Source of the DNA: Flectobacillus roseus
Lineage (GTDB): Bacteria > Bacteroidota > Bacteroidia > Cytophagales > Spirosomataceae
Length of the DNA stretch: 64,000 bases
Direction: 5' to 3' (one strand)
Assembly (NCBI RefSeq): GCF_030056665.1
Contig: NZ_JASHIG010000003.1
Shown here one piece after another: positions 34,767-44,205 of this stretch (positions are counted from its first letter, which is position 1; every line of letters starts with the position of its first letter). The notes below the pieces were generated by a model. It was not told the origin of the DNA and made no database searches. It saw only the letters and a program-made list of their open reading frames with translations. The translations under genes and the position numbers were made by a program.

Positions 34767-36401
34767 ATGAAAAAATTATTGTTTCTAACCTTCATTGGTA
34801 TATTATGTTATCATTTTAGTCCCGCTCAAACCCTCGACCAATCGAATTTGCCCATCTTAAAAATCACCACTAAAAATGGTGCTACCATTCCCGATGAACC
34901 TAAGATTTTGGGGACTTTACAACTCATCAATAATGGCAACGGACGGGTAAATACACCTAATGATACGCCCACAGGCTATAATGGTTATTTGGGTATAGAA
35001 TTGAGAGGTTCGACTTCCAAAGATTTTTTTCCAAAGAAACCTTATGGCTTTGAACTTTGGGCAGATACAATTGGAAAAAGCCAGAAGATAGCTTTTTTAG
35101 GAATGCCTGAAGAATCAGATTGGGTACTCAATGCGAGTTATAATGACAAAACCTTTATGCGAGATGCCCTAACCTATGATATTTCGAATCGCATGGGAAG
35201 ATACGCTACCCGCACACGCTATTGCGAAATCACATTGAATGGTCGGTACGATGGTTTGTATTTGGTGATGGAAAAAATCAAAAGAGATAAAAATCGTGTC
35301 AATATTTCTAGCATCAAAACCACCGATAGCACTGGAGATGTGCTCACGGGTGGGTATATCCTTAAAATTGATAAAGTCAACGGTTCACCTGCTTGGTCTT
35401 GGAAAAATACGATTGGGACACCAAGTGTACTTTTTCAGGTAGAATATCCCAAATATGCCGATTTGACCTCCAAACAGTTGACTTATATCAAAGGCTGGAT
35501 GACAACTTTTGAAAAAGAACTTTACGCCAATACTGCACTCGAAAAAGACGCCGCTTGGCGAAATATGATAGATATGGATTCTTTTGTAGACTATTTTATC
35601 CTGACCGAACTTACCAAAAATATTGATGGCTATCGACTCAGTACCTACTTCTACAAAGATAAAGATAGCAAAGATGCCCGCCTAAAAATGGGTCCAGCTT
35701 GGGATTACAACTTGGCTTATGGCAATGCTGATTATTATGAAGGATACAAAACTACAGGTTGGCAATACCAAATCAACGCTTTGGCTTCTCCCACTGGCGA
35801 CATTTATCTATCTCCTTTTTGGTGGTCGAAGCTCGTGCAAGATGAAGATTTTAGAACCAAAGCATCAAACCGTTGGGGTGAACTTCGCAAAACAATTTTG
35901 GCTACAGAACGTATCAATCAATGGATAGATTCCACGGCTACGATTATAGCTCCTGCGGTAGCACGTAATTTTAAGAGATGGCCAGGGGTTTTAGGAACAA
36001 AAGTTTGGCCTAACTATTACGTTGGTACGACTTTTCAGGATGAATTAAATTTTATGAAAGATTGGATTCGTTCAAGATGCCTTTGGCTAGATGGGCAGTT
36101 TCAAAGTAAGTCGCTAGTTTTAGGTATTGAAGAGTTTTTTGAACCTAAAAGAAGTCTGACCATTTTCCCAAACCCAGCAGTTTCAAACAGTCTGGTTAAA
36201 TATGAAGTTATGACAAGGGGGCAAGTAGAAATCAATCTTTATGATTTGTCAGGAAAAAAAGTACATGAGGTAGTCAACCAAAATCAATCTGTGGGAGAAT
36301 ATCAAGTACCATTGAATCGACAATTTCCCCAAGGAGTTTATATCCTCGACTATCGCCTCGGTGGAATACCTTTGGATAGGATAAAAGTGGTGGTTGAATA
36401 A
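34767..36401 (+). CDS. CotH kinase-like protein with T9SS sorting domain
   Basis: 544 residues from MKKLLFLTF; the frame is open upstream, but only this start gives a signal peptide (ending FSPAQ). The CotH core is clear: GYLGIELRGSTSKDFFPKKPYGFELW, LGMPEESDWVLNASYNDKTFMRD, YCEITLNGRYDGLYLVMEKIKRDKNRVNI and the metal-site-like MGPAWDYNLAYGNADY. The last ~70 residues are a type A sorting domain (SLTIFPNPAVSNSLVKYEV...GVYILDYRLG). CotH relatives are protein kinases of secreted or surface proteins, so this is probably an exported kinase or kinase-like protein. Promoter box at 34736-34743. Confidence 0.88.
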   Translation: MKKLLFLTFIGILCYHFSPAQTLDQSNLPILKITTKNGATIPDEPKILGTLQLINNGNGRVNTPNDTPTGYNGYLGIELRGSTSKDFFPKKPYGFELWADTIGKSQKIAFLGMPEESDWVLNASYNDKTFMRDALTYDISNRMGRYATRTRYCEITLNGRYDGLYLVMEKIKRDKNRVNISSIKTTDSTGDVLTGGYILKIDKVNGSPAWSWKNTIGTPSVLFQVEYPKYADLTSKQLTYIKGWMTTFEKELYANTALEKDAAWRNMIDMDSFVDYFILTELTKNIDGYRLSTYFYKDKDSKDARLKMGPAWDYNLAYGNADYYEGYKTTGWQYQINALASPTGDIYLSPFWWSKLVQDEDFRTKASNRWGELRKTILATERINQWIDSTATIIAPAVARNFKRWPGVLGTKVWPNYYVGTTFQDELNFMKDWIRSRCLWLDGQFQSKSLVLGIEEFFEPKRSLTIFPNPAVSNSLVKYEVMTRGQVEINLYDLSGKKVHEVVNQNQSVGEYQVPLNRQFPQGVYILDYRLGGIPLDRIKVVVE

Positions 36402-36403
36402 AT

Positions 36404-36539
36404 AGGGGCAAAGTGAACGGGCACAAAGGCACAGAGTGTTTTTTTAGTGGTAACAGGCACAAAGTTTGCTTGAGAGAACAAGACATTCCCTTTGTGCCTC
36501 TGTGCCTTTGCGCCTCTGTCCCTGTGTCACTCACCCCCT
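36404..36539. repeat. Imperfect inverted repeat after the CotH-like gene
   Basis: The left arm (36404-36438) has GGCACAAAGGCACAGAG-like text and the right arm (36486-36539) CCTTTGTGCCTCTGTGCCTTTG. The arms are made of short direct repeats of GGCACAAAG or its complement. It may work as a terminator and looks like a member of the general intergenic repeat stock. Confidence 0.6.
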
Positions 36540-36681
36540 CCCAAAGCCAGTCTTAAAAAATCCAGAAAAAAAATCACTGACTTTCGTCATTTTTTTTGAG
36601 AAAAATGTGGATAAATATAAACTTTTTCAATTTGTTTAGAGTTGTTCTAAATAAAGTATAGTATTTGAAAAATCCAATAAT

Positions 36682-36689
36682 TAATTTTG
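36682..36689 (+). promoter_or_regulatory. -7 promoter element of the suf operon
   Basis: TAATTTTG matches TAnnTTTG; it lies 127 bases before sufC. The nearest TTTG upstream is closer than the usual 20-base spacing, so support is partial. Confidence 0.4.
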
Positions 36690-36816
36690 TGCCTAAATTA
36701 AATAGGTGTTGTCTCCTGACAGATGAAAGAGTACTTTCAAATGATAATCAGTAAGTTTTGATTGAGGAGGCCAATCCTACAACGTTTGTCATAGGTCAAA
36801 TATCACTACCAAGAAA

Positions 36817-37584
36817 ATGTTAAAGATAAATAACTTACAAGCCAAAATTGGTGAAAAAGAAATTCTGAAAGGAATCAATTTAGAAGTTAAAGCTGGTGAA
36901 GTTCACGCTATCATGGGACCAAACGGTTCGGGTAAAAGTACTTTAGCTTCTGTTTTGGCAGGTCGCGAAGATTATGAAGTTACAGGAGGTTCGGTAGATT
37001 TCTTTGGCAAAGACCTTTTGGATTTGGCTCCAGAAGAACGCGCTGCTGAAGGTATCTTCCTTGCATTTCAATACCCTGTCGAAATTCCAGGAGTTTCGAC
37101 TACCAACTTTTTGAAAACTGCTGTAAACGAAATCAGAAAGTACCGTGGCGAAGAGCCATTGGATGCAGTTCAGTTTTTGAAAATGTTCAAGCAAAAAATG
37201 TCTTACGTAAATATCGACCAGTCCTTGTTGAACCGTGCGTTGAACGAAGGTTTCTCTGGTGGTGAGAAAAAACGTAATGAGATTTTCCAAATGGCAGTAT
37301 TAGAGCCAAAGTTGGCAATCCTTGACGAAACAGACTCAGGTTTGGATATCGATGCACTTCGTATTGTAGCTGAAGGTGTAAACAAATTGAAATCACCAGA
37401 CAACGCAACTATCGTAGTAACTCACTACCAACGTTTGTTGGACTATATCGTTCCAGACTACGTACACGTATTATATAAAGGTAGAATCGTAAAATCAGGT
37501 ACAAAAGAATTAGCTCTTGAACTTGAAGAAAGAGGTTACGATTGGATTAAAGCTGAAGTTGACGCTGCTGAAGTAAGCGCTTAA
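36817..37584 (+). CDS. sufC: Fe-S cluster assembly ATPase SufC
   Basis: 255 residues. Walker A GPNGSGKST near 34-42, the Q-loop FLAFQYPVEIPGV, the signature FSGGEKKRNEI and Walker B LAILDETDSGLD (SufC-type Asp-Glu-Thr-Asp). SufC is the cytoplasmic ABC ATPase of the SufBC2D scaffold that builds iron-sulfur clusters. Usually sufB precedes it; here the upstream gene is the unrelated CotH protein and no sufB lies in this window. Confidence 0.96.
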   Translation: MLKINNLQAKIGEKEILKGINLEVKAGEVHAIMGPNGSGKSTLASVLAGREDYEVTGGSVDFFGKDLLDLAPEERAAEGIFLAFQYPVEIPGVSTTNFLKTAVNEIRKYRGEEPLDAVQFLKMFKQKMSYVNIDQSLLNRALNEGFSGGEKKRNEIFQMAVLEPKLAILDETDSGLDIDALRIVAEGVNKLKSPDNATIVVTHYQRLLDYIVPDYVHVLYKGRIVKSGTKELALELEERGYDWIKAEVDAAEVSA

Positions 37585-37660
37585 TTTTCGGTAATCTTTG
37601 AGGCGTTTTACTCAAAGGTAGTAAAATAACAATCTACCAATTATCAAATCATCGAACAAA

Positions 37661-38977
37661 ATGAATAGTAATACTGATTTGAAGGCACAATTAATTGCTG
37701 ACTTTAAAGATGCTGAGGGCAAAATGAATGGCGAGGCCAAAAGCCCGATTCATTTGGTACGTCAGCAGGCTTTGCAAACCTTCGATCAATTGGGTTTCCC
37801 AACAATCAAGCATGAAGAATGGAAGTATTCTAACGTTAAAAACTTGGTAAACCAATCGTTTGCGTTTAATGCCCCTTCCGACTTTAGTGCTGCTGATGTA
37901 GAGCAAATGGCTATTCCAAATTTGGATGGCAATATTTTGTATTTTATCAACGGTGTTTACAACGAAGCTTTAAGTACCATTGTAAGCCCTACAGACGAGG
38001 TGGTGATTCTTCCATTGGCGGAGGCGATCAAGTCGCATGCTGATGTGATTGAAAAATATTTCAACCAATATGCCGATTCAGCTGATAATGCTTTTACAGC
38101 TGTAAATACTGCTTTTGCTAAAAATGGTGTATTTATTTATGTACCAGAGAAAAAAGTAGTAGAACAACCTATCATCTTGCGTTTTATTGCTGATGCTCGT
38201 GAAACTAACGTAGCGGCGCAACCTCGTAACTTGATTGTAGCTGGCAAACGTGCTGAGGTAAAAGTAGCTGAAGCGTTTCGTTCTTTTGGTGAAAATGTAT
38301 CCTTTACTAATGCTGTTACCGAAGTTTACGTAGCAGAAGAAGCAAACGTTCATTATTACAAAGTACAAAACGAAACAGACCAATCTTATAACATCGGTAC
38401 AACTGCGGTATATCAAGAGGGTCGTTCGGTATTTACGGCAAACACTGTTACTGCTAATGGTGGTTTTGTGCGTAACAACCTCAATATCAAAATTGATGGA
38501 GAGTACGCTGAAGCTAACATGTTTGGTTTGTATATTCCAAACGGAAAACAACACGTAGATAACCACACAGCTGTTGATCATGCCAAACCTAATTCGAACT
38601 CAAACGAATTATATAAAGGTATCTTGAAAGATAAGTCAACGGGGGTATTCAACGGTAAAATTTATGTAAGACAAGATGCGCAAAAAACAAATGCCTTCCA
38701 ATCTTGCAAAAACGTGTTGATTTCAAATGATGCGACGATGAATACGAAGCCTCAGTTGGAAATTTGGGCAGATGACGTGAAGTGTTCACACGGAACAACA
38801 ACTGGTCAATTAAACGATGATGCTTTGTTTTATATGCAAGCGCGTGGTATCTCTAAAGATTCTGCTCGTGCTTTGTTGATGTTAGCATTTGCACAAGAAG
38901 TAATCGACAAAATGGAAATTCCAGCTATTAAAGAATACTTGGAAGGACTTATTGTTGAAAAAATATATCAAGCGTAA
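37661..38977 (+). CDS. sufD: Fe-S cluster assembly protein SufD
   Basis: 438 residues. The N-terminus contains FPTIKHEEWKYSNVKNL, and the C-terminal beta-helix carries FNGKIYVRQDAQKTNAFQSCKNVLIS and KPQLEIWADDVKCSHGTTTGQL, both diagnostic for SufB/SufD proteins. Length and the lack of SufB-specific extensions point to SufD. It follows sufC by 76 bp and forms part of the cluster scaffold. Confidence 0.95.
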   Translation: MNSNTDLKAQLIADFKDAEGKMNGEAKSPIHLVRQQALQTFDQLGFPTIKHEEWKYSNVKNLVNQSFAFNAPSDFSAADVEQMAIPNLDGNILYFINGVYNEALSTIVSPTDEVVILPLAEAIKSHADVIEKYFNQYADSADNAFTAVNTAFAKNGVFIYVPEKKVVEQPIILRFIADARETNVAAQPRNLIVAGKRAEVKVAEAFRSFGENVSFTNAVTEVYVAEEANVHYYKVQNETDQSYNIGTTAVYQEGRSVFTANTVTANGGFVRNNLNIKIDGEYAEANMFGLYIPNGKQHVDNHTAVDHAKPNSNSNELYKGILKDKSTGVFNGKIYVRQDAQKTNAFQSCKNVLISNDATMNTKPQLEIWADDVKCSHGTTTGQLNDDALFYMQARGISKDSARALLMLAFAQEVIDKMEIPAIKEYLEGLIVEKIYQA

Positions 38978-39006
38978 GATTGATCTTAAAGAAAAATCAA
39001 AACTGT

Positions 39007-39136
39007 GTCGGGTATTAAGTAGGTATGAGTGTTGGAATTATGAGTTGTAAATGTAAGTTTTTAATTATCTATGATTAAAGATTTTTATTCATAATTCACA
39101 AACTCTACATTCATATTTCAAAACTTATTACCCGAC
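39007..39136. repeat. Large imperfect inverted repeat between sufD and the GNAT gene
   Basis: Outer ends GTCGGGTA (39007-39014) and TACCCGAC (39129-39136) are perfect complements. The arms continue inward imperfectly for about 45 bases, with TGAGTTGTAAATG against CATTCATATTTC and similar pairs. Tail text next to the GNAT gene (39285-39310, CACAACTCATCATTCAGCAC) resembles that before rlmF, before the histidine kinase gene and near 19.8 kb. Confidence 0.65.
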
Positions 39137-39332
39137 TTATTTATTTTAAGTAGTGGTACAAAATTAATGTGATTTTGAGGCAAGTGGTTGGTTATTAGTT
39201 ACTTAAAAAGGTAGTCATGTCAAACATGATTTAATCAATTGAAAATGCAAGATATTGATAATTAAAATTTTACATTCACAATTCACAACTCATCATTCAG
39301 CACTAATTTATAACTCCTACTTTTTAGGTACT

Positions 39333-39767
39333 ATGCAAATCAAACTGGTTCAATCACATGAAGATTTGCTTCGATGCTTTCCCGTAATACACGAGCTACG
39401 ACCACATCTTACCGTAGAGCGTTTTGTGGAAATGTATGAGCAAATGCAAAAGGAGTCCTATCAAATCGCTTTTGTCGAAGAACCAAATCAAGAAATTTGG
39501 TCAGCCGTAGGATTCAGATGTATGAATCTGTTTTATGCTGGCAAAATTATCTATATCGACGACCTCAGTACATTGCCCCAAGCGCGTGGAAAAGGTCGAG
39601 CCAGTCAGCTCTTAGATTTTATCAAACAGTATGCTATCGAACTAGGCTGTGACGCCATTCATCTCGATTCGGGTCATCAGCGCCACGATGCACATCGTTT
39701 GTATCTTCAAAAGAAATTTAGAATTGCTAGCCACCATTTTATTGTAGAACTTCCCAAAAACACGTAA
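39333..39767 (+). CDS. GNAT-family N-acetyltransferase within the suf operon
   Basis: 144 residues from MQIKLVQSHED; the open frame reaches back to 39255 but that part translates repeat-derived DNA, so the internal start is preferred. The acetyl-CoA site appears as STLPQARGKGRASQLLDFI, with the usual R/QxxGxG/A layout, followed by AIELGCDAIHLDSG. Substrate unknown. It sits between sufD and sufS, five bases before the latter, so it is very probably co-transcribed with the cluster-assembly genes; whether its role is connected is open. Confidence 0.88.
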   Translation: MQIKLVQSHEDLLRCFPVIHELRPHLTVERFVEMYEQMQKESYQIAFVEEPNQEIWSAVGFRCMNLFYAGKIIYIDDLSTLPQARGKGRASQLLDFIKQYAIELGCDAIHLDSGHQRHDAHRLYLQKKFRIASHHFIVELPKNT

Positions 39768-39772
39768 CTGCC

Positions 39773-41005
39773 ATGACACTCACCGAAATTGTAGATATTC
39801 AAAAAATCAGAGCAGACTTTCCTGTACTAGATCAAGAAATCAATGGGAAAAAATTAGTGTATTTTGATAATGCGGCCACAACTCAAAAGCCTATCGCTGT
39901 TATCAATGCATTGAAGCATTATTATGAATTTGATAATGCCAATATTCACCGTGGGATTCACACTTTGGCCGAACGTGCTACGCGTGATTTTGAAGCTACA
40001 CGTGAAGCAGTACGTAAATTTTTGGGAGCCGCTTCGACCGAAGAAATTATCTTTACTTCTGGTACTACCAATGGTATCAATTTAGTAGCGAGTACTTACG
40101 GACGTAAGTTTATCAAAGAAGGTGACGAAATCATTATCTCAGGACTTGAGCACCATTCGAATATCGTACCTTGGCAAATGCTTTGTGAAGAGAAAGGTAT
40201 TACGCTCAAAGTAATTCCAGTAAACGATCGTGGCGAGTTGGACATAGAGGTATACGACCAATTACTTTCTGAAAAAGTAAAATTGGTTTCGGTAAACCAT
40301 GTATCAAACGCCTTGGGAACGATTAACCCAGTGAAAGAAATCATAGCCAAAGCACATGCAGTAGGAGCGGTAGTGATGATTGATGGTGCACAGGCAACTT
40401 CTCACTTAGACATTGATGTGCAAGATTTAGACGCAGATTTTTATGCGTTTTCAGCACATAAATTGTACGGACCAACAGGCGTTGGTGCTTTGTACGGCAA
40501 AAAAGCCTTACTAGAAGCCATGCCTCCTTATATGGGTGGTGGTGAGATGATTAAAGAAGTGACTTTTGAAAAAACTACCTACAATGAACTTCCTTACAAA
40601 TTCGAAGCAGGTACACCAAATATCGCTGATGTAGTAGCACTCAAAGCTGCATTGGAATACATGGACTCAATCGGTCGTGATAAAATTGCGGCTCATGAAG
40701 ATATGCTTTTGCAATATGCTACTGAGCAATTATTACAAATCGAAGGTTTAAGAATGATTGGCGAGGCTAAAAATAAAGTTTCGGTTGCTAGTTTTGTGAT
40801 TGAGGGGATTCACCCACAAGATATTGGCGTTTTGTTAGACAATTTGGGAGTTGCAGTACGTACAGGTCACCACTGTACACAACCTTTGATGAAACGTTTT
40901 AATATTCTTGGAACTACAAGAGCCTCTTTTGCGGTTTATAATACAATTGAGGAAGTTGATCGTTTAATCGCTGGTCTTCACCGTGTGAAGAAAATGCTTG
41001 CTTAA
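39773..41005 (+). CDS. sufS: Cysteine desulfurase SufS
   Basis: 410 residues. The PLP lysine is K230 in FSAHKLYGP and the persulfide-carrying cysteine C368 in RTGHHCTQP, the class II SufS type. The N-terminus YFDNAATTQKP and the block SGLEHHSNIVPWQ are also typical. The enzyme takes sulfur from cysteine and hands it to SufE. It lies 98 bp before sufE. Confidence 0.96.
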   Translation: MTLTEIVDIQKIRADFPVLDQEINGKKLVYFDNAATTQKPIAVINALKHYYEFDNANIHRGIHTLAERATRDFEATREAVRKFLGAASTEEIIFTSGTTNGINLVASTYGRKFIKEGDEIIISGLEHHSNIVPWQMLCEEKGITLKVIPVNDRGELDIEVYDQLLSEKVKLVSVNHVSNALGTINPVKEIIAKAHAVGAVVMIDGAQATSHLDIDVQDLDADFYAFSAHKLYGPTGVGALYGKKALLEAMPPYMGGGEMIKEVTFEKTTYNELPYKFEAGTPNIADVVALKAALEYMDSIGRDKIAAHEDMLLQYATEQLLQIEGLRMIGEAKNKVSVASFVIEGIHPQDIGVLLDNLGVAVRTGHHCTQPLMKRFNILGTTRASFAVYNTIEEVDRLIAGLHRVKKMLA

Positions 41006-41103
41006 TATTGTAAGTTTTACAAAGTGAACAAAAAGTAAAAGAACAAACTGATAGAAATATCTACTTTTGCTTACTCAAAATTCACTCATTGAAATAGACA
41101 CTA

Positions 41104-41520
41104 ATGACCATTAACGAAATTCAAGACGAAATCATCGAAGAGTTCGCACTTTTTGATGACTGGGCAGATAAATACGAGTACATTATTGATATGGGCAAAA
41201 AGCTAAAAGGCTTACCCCAAGATCAAAAAACTGAAGATAATATTATCAAAGGTTGTCAAAGTCAGGTGTGGCTTAATGCCCACAAAGAAGGAGACAATTT
41301 GATATTCGAAGCCGATTCTGAAGCCGTAATTGTAAAAGGATTGGTAAGTATGTTGATTAGAGTATTATCAGGGCATTCTCCAAAAGAAATCGCTGAATCA
41401 GAACTTTACTTCATTGACCAAATTGGTATGAGTCAGCATTTAGCTCAAACTCGTTCAAACGGTTTGGTTTCGATGGTAAAACAAATGAAGAATTACGCAA
41501 TTGCTTACCAACTCAAGTAA
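41104..41520 (+). CDS. sufE: Sulfur acceptor SufE
   Basis: 138 residues. The active cysteine C51 is in IIKGCQSQVW, the classical SufE motif, with the family text EYIIDMGKKLKGLP before it and GLVSMLIRVLSGHSPKEI after. SufE takes persulfide sulfur from SufS and passes it to the SufBCD scaffold. Length and gene order are canonical. Confidence 0.95.
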   Translation: MTINEIQDEIIEEFALFDDWADKYEYIIDMGKKLKGLPQDQKTEDNIIKGCQSQVWLNAHKEGDNLIFEADSEAVIVKGLVSMLIRVLSGHSPKEIAESELYFIDQIGMSQHLAQTRSNGLVSMVKQMKNYAIAYQLK

Positions 41521-41583
41521 GCATTGTTAAGAAAAGACATTACTATCTTTTTATAAACCACTTAACAAGTTTTTTACAAAACA

Positions 41584-41895
41584 ATGACTGAGGAAGAATT
41601 AAAAGAAGAAGTTATTGGGGCGCTTAAAAAGGTATATGACCCCGAAATTCCTGTAGATGTATATGAGTTGGGTTTGATTTATGACATCAAGGTTTTTCCA
41701 GTAAATAACATATACATTCTCATGACCTTGACTTCGCCTTCTTGCCCATCAGCAGAGCAAATTCCTGTTGAAATTGAGCAAAAAGTTAGAGAAATTGAGG
41801 GTGTTTCTGACGTAAGTGTTGAGCTTACTTTTGACCCACCATATTCACAAGATATGATGTCAGAAGTGGCAAAACTTGAGTTAGGGTTTATGTAG
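41584..41895 (+). CDS. DUF59/MIP18-family Fe-S assembly protein (SufT-type)
   Basis: 103 residues. Contains DPEIPVDVYELGLIYDI and LTSPSCPSAEQIPVEIEQKV, the conserved DPE.P motif and cysteine segment of DUF59 proteins, ending with VELTFDPPYSQDMMSE. Family members help iron-sulfur cluster maturation. It follows sufE by 63 bp on the same strand. Confidence 0.93.
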   Translation: MTEEELKEEVIGALKKVYDPEIPVDVYELGLIYDIKVFPVNNIYILMTLTSPSCPSAEQIPVEIEQKVREIEGVSDVSVELTFDPPYSQDMMSEVAKLELGFM

Positions 41896-41994
41896 TCGAT
41901 GGCTGTAGGCAATAGGCGATAAGCCTATTGATTATTGCTCAATTACGTTTATATTAAAGAAATTCCAAATTTTTAAATTTGTTTATAAGTAATT

Positions 41995-42408
41995 ATGTAT
42001 CCAGAACATTTAGTGGCTCCAATGAGAGCTGATATCGTAGAAGGTGGTTTCAAAGAATTGAAATCAGCAAGTGAAGTAGATTCAGTAATGACAGAAAAAG
42101 GCACTACTTTGGTGTTTATCAACTCAGTTTGTGGTTGCTCTGCTCGTACTGCTCGTCCAGGCGTGAAAGAAGCGGTTTGGAATGCTGCTAAAAAACCAGA
42201 TCATTTGTACACAGTTTTCGCTGGTGTTGACCAAGATGCTACAGCTAAAGTACGTGAGTACTCATTGCCTTACGCTCCATCATCTCCATCAATTGCGCTT
42301 TTCAAAGATGGTGATTTAGTTCATTTTGTTGAGCGTCACCACATCGAAGGCCGTTCAGCTGAAATGATTGCGGCACACCTTGAAATGGTATTCGAAGAGT
42401 TTTGTTAA
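41995..42408 (+). CDS. BrxA/BrxB family bacilliredoxin
   Basis: 137 residues. The thioredoxin-like domain holds the CGC motif (C46, C48 in NSVCGCSART) typical of YphP/YqiW bacilliredoxins, and conserved VFAGVDQDATAKVREY. Bacilliredoxins reduce bacillithiol-protein mixed disulfides. It is the last gene of the plus-strand suf cluster; a bidirectional terminator follows. Co-transcription with the upstream genes is likely but the 99-bp gap may hold its own promoter. Confidence 0.92.
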   Translation: MYPEHLVAPMRADIVEGGFKELKSASEVDSVMTEKGTTLVFINSVCGCSARTARPGVKEAVWNAAKKPDHLYTVFAGVDQDATAKVREYSLPYAPSSPSIALFKDGDLVHFVERHHIEGRSAEMIAAHLEMVFEEFC

Positions 42409-42426
42409 TCGTTGGTTAACCAAAAC

Positions 42427-42462
42427 AAAAAATCCGCAAAGTCTGACTTTGGGGATTTTTTG
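42427..42462. terminator. Bidirectional terminator between the bacilliredoxin and TPR genes
   Basis: AAAAAATCCGCAAAGT / ACTTTGGGGATTTTTT pair across a short loop, with A- and T-tracts on the two sides. The genes on either side converge here. Confidence 0.9.
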
Positions 42463-42475
42463 TTACAAAAGATTT

Positions 42476-43879
42476 TTACTTTTTCTGATATTGCTCAATA
42501 ATTCGATAAATTGCTTTTTGAGTTTCTAAATTTTTGAAATATTCGAACATGATTTCATGACCATCAAAATTGAGAATCAATCCTGTTTCCAAGTAATTAA
42601 AAGCCTCTCTATATTTTCCTGCCTTAATCAAATAAATCGAAGCGCGATAATACAATTCGGATTCTTCTGGTAATTCGTCGATAGCACTCAACATCAAGTT
42701 GGCAGCATCGTCATAATTTCCTTGTTCATGGTTCAATACCGACCATTTAATCCATGCTTCGGTATTTTGAGGGTCTAACTCAGCCGCTTTTTGGTAGGCT
42801 TCTAAAGCCGAAACCAAACTGCCCAAATTGGCCTCTGCATCGGCTAATGCGAGCCAGTAATAGGTATTGTGTTTATTAAGTTCAAGGGCTTTTTTAAGAA
42901 AATGAATGGCTTCAAACCATTTCTTTTTTTCACACAAACAAATACCAACGCCGAAGTAACCATCATCCCAAAGAGGGTCTAATTTGATGGCGTCCTTGTA
43001 ATAATGCATTGCCTCATCAAAGCGCTCTTGGCGCTCGATACTTGCTCCTAAACAACAATATACTTCTGGACTTTTATCTTCATGCTCTAAACAATAGCGA
43101 TAACATTCTTCTGCCTTGGTCCAATTCGTCAAATTCATGTAGGCATTTCCTAAATTGAAATAAGCCGAAGCAAAATCGTCTTGAATAGCCACGGCATATT
43201 CATAGGCATTGGCTGCCTCTTCAAATCTTCCTAACTTAGAATAGGCAATACCAATGTTATACCAAGCATTTTGAGAGTACGGGTCGTTGTCAATAAAGCT
43301 TTCGTAGTAAGGAAGGCTTTCTTCTAATTTACCAGTTATCTCTAAGCTATTGGCAAGTTCGTACAGTGCATTTTCGTTATTAGGATTTACTTCAATCGCT
43401 TGTTTGAAAGCCGCTACCGCATTGTGATGACGCTCCCAACTTTGGTATGCTAAGCCAATATGATAATATACCTCATCTTTATCTTCAGCGTTTTCGAGGG
43501 TTTCTGTTAAGGTTGCAATAGCCGCTTGATAGTCGCCTTTGAGGCTGTAAATGGTTCCTTTTAAAAAGGTAATATCGTTGTCAGATGGATTAAACAACTC
43601 GGCACGAGCCAAAATTTCTAGCGCTTCATCATACTCACCAAGGCTGGAACTGAGTTCGGCTTTGCATAGCATCAACTCAACCGAATAAGGATATTGCTCA
43701 AGTGCGATTTCGCAAGCTTGAGAAGCCTCTTCGAATTTTCCTTCCTCCATATAATGCTCTACAATTTGCTCAAAAGTATCTAAGTCGAAAAAAGAGCTCT
43801 CGGCACGTTTTAACATAGATTCAAAACGTTTTACCGATTGGAGAACATCTTCATGACGGTCTTCAAAGTCTTGTTCCAT
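42476..43879 (-). CDS. Tetratricopeptide-repeat protein
   Basis: 467 residues, built almost entirely of TPR units (about eleven), for example YYHIGLAYQSWERHHNAVAAF, NAWYNIGIAYSKLGRFEEAA and AYFNLGNAYMNLTNWTKAEE, each with the W/L/G/Y/A/F spacing of a 34-residue repeat. No signal peptide or transmembrane segment, so it is probably a cytoplasmic scaffold. Partner unknown. Confidence 0.92.
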   Translation of the reverse strand: MEQDFEDRHEDVLQSVKRFESMLKRAESSFFDLDTFEQIVEHYMEEGKFEEASQACEIALEQYPYSVELMLCKAELSSSLGEYDEALEILARAELFNPSDNDITFLKGTIYSLKGDYQAAIATLTETLENAEDKDEVYYHIGLAYQSWERHHNAVAAFKQAIEVNPNNENALYELANSLEITGKLEESLPYYESFIDNDPYSQNAWYNIGIAYSKLGRFEEAANAYEYAVAIQDDFASAYFNLGNAYMNLTNWTKAEECYRYCLEHEDKSPEVYCCLGASIERQERFDEAMHYYKDAIKLDPLWDDGYFGVGICLCEKKKWFEAIHFLKKALELNKHNTYYWLALADAEANLGSLVSALEAYQKAAELDPQNTEAWIKWSVLNHEQGNYDDAANLMLSAIDELPEESELYYRASIYLIKAGKYREAFNYLETGLILNFDGHEIMFEYFKNLETQKAIYRIIEQYQKK

Positions 43880-44205
43880 AATGGTTATAATTGGATAAGA
43901 TACAATTAATACGAGGTGAAATAACGTTTTTGATTCTTATAATGCCTTATAGCTAGAAATTATAAGAGGTTATTAATAGGGGAACAATCTTCCACAATTA
44001 TTTTTTACAAAACGACTATTGCTAAGATAAGATTTTATTTTGAAAATTGCAAACGAGAATCTTCCCGAAAACCTGTCTGGATTAGCTCGAATTAGTTTTG
44101 TATTTTTCTAATATGTATCTGTGTTCTATTGTTCAGTCTCGATACTTAATTGATTGAATGAAAGTTGATTAGTTTATCAATAATGGCAAGAGTAATCCGT
44201 CTTAT
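43880..44205. other. Gene-free interval of about 330 bp
   Basis: Holds the leader of the TPR gene. I see no repeat family, terminator or protein fragment. Confidence 0.4.

Noticed and set aside
38078..38581. 167-codon minus-strand open frame across sufD
   Set aside because: Long but opposite the conserved sufD gene; composition is the reverse of a coding frame and no family is recognised.
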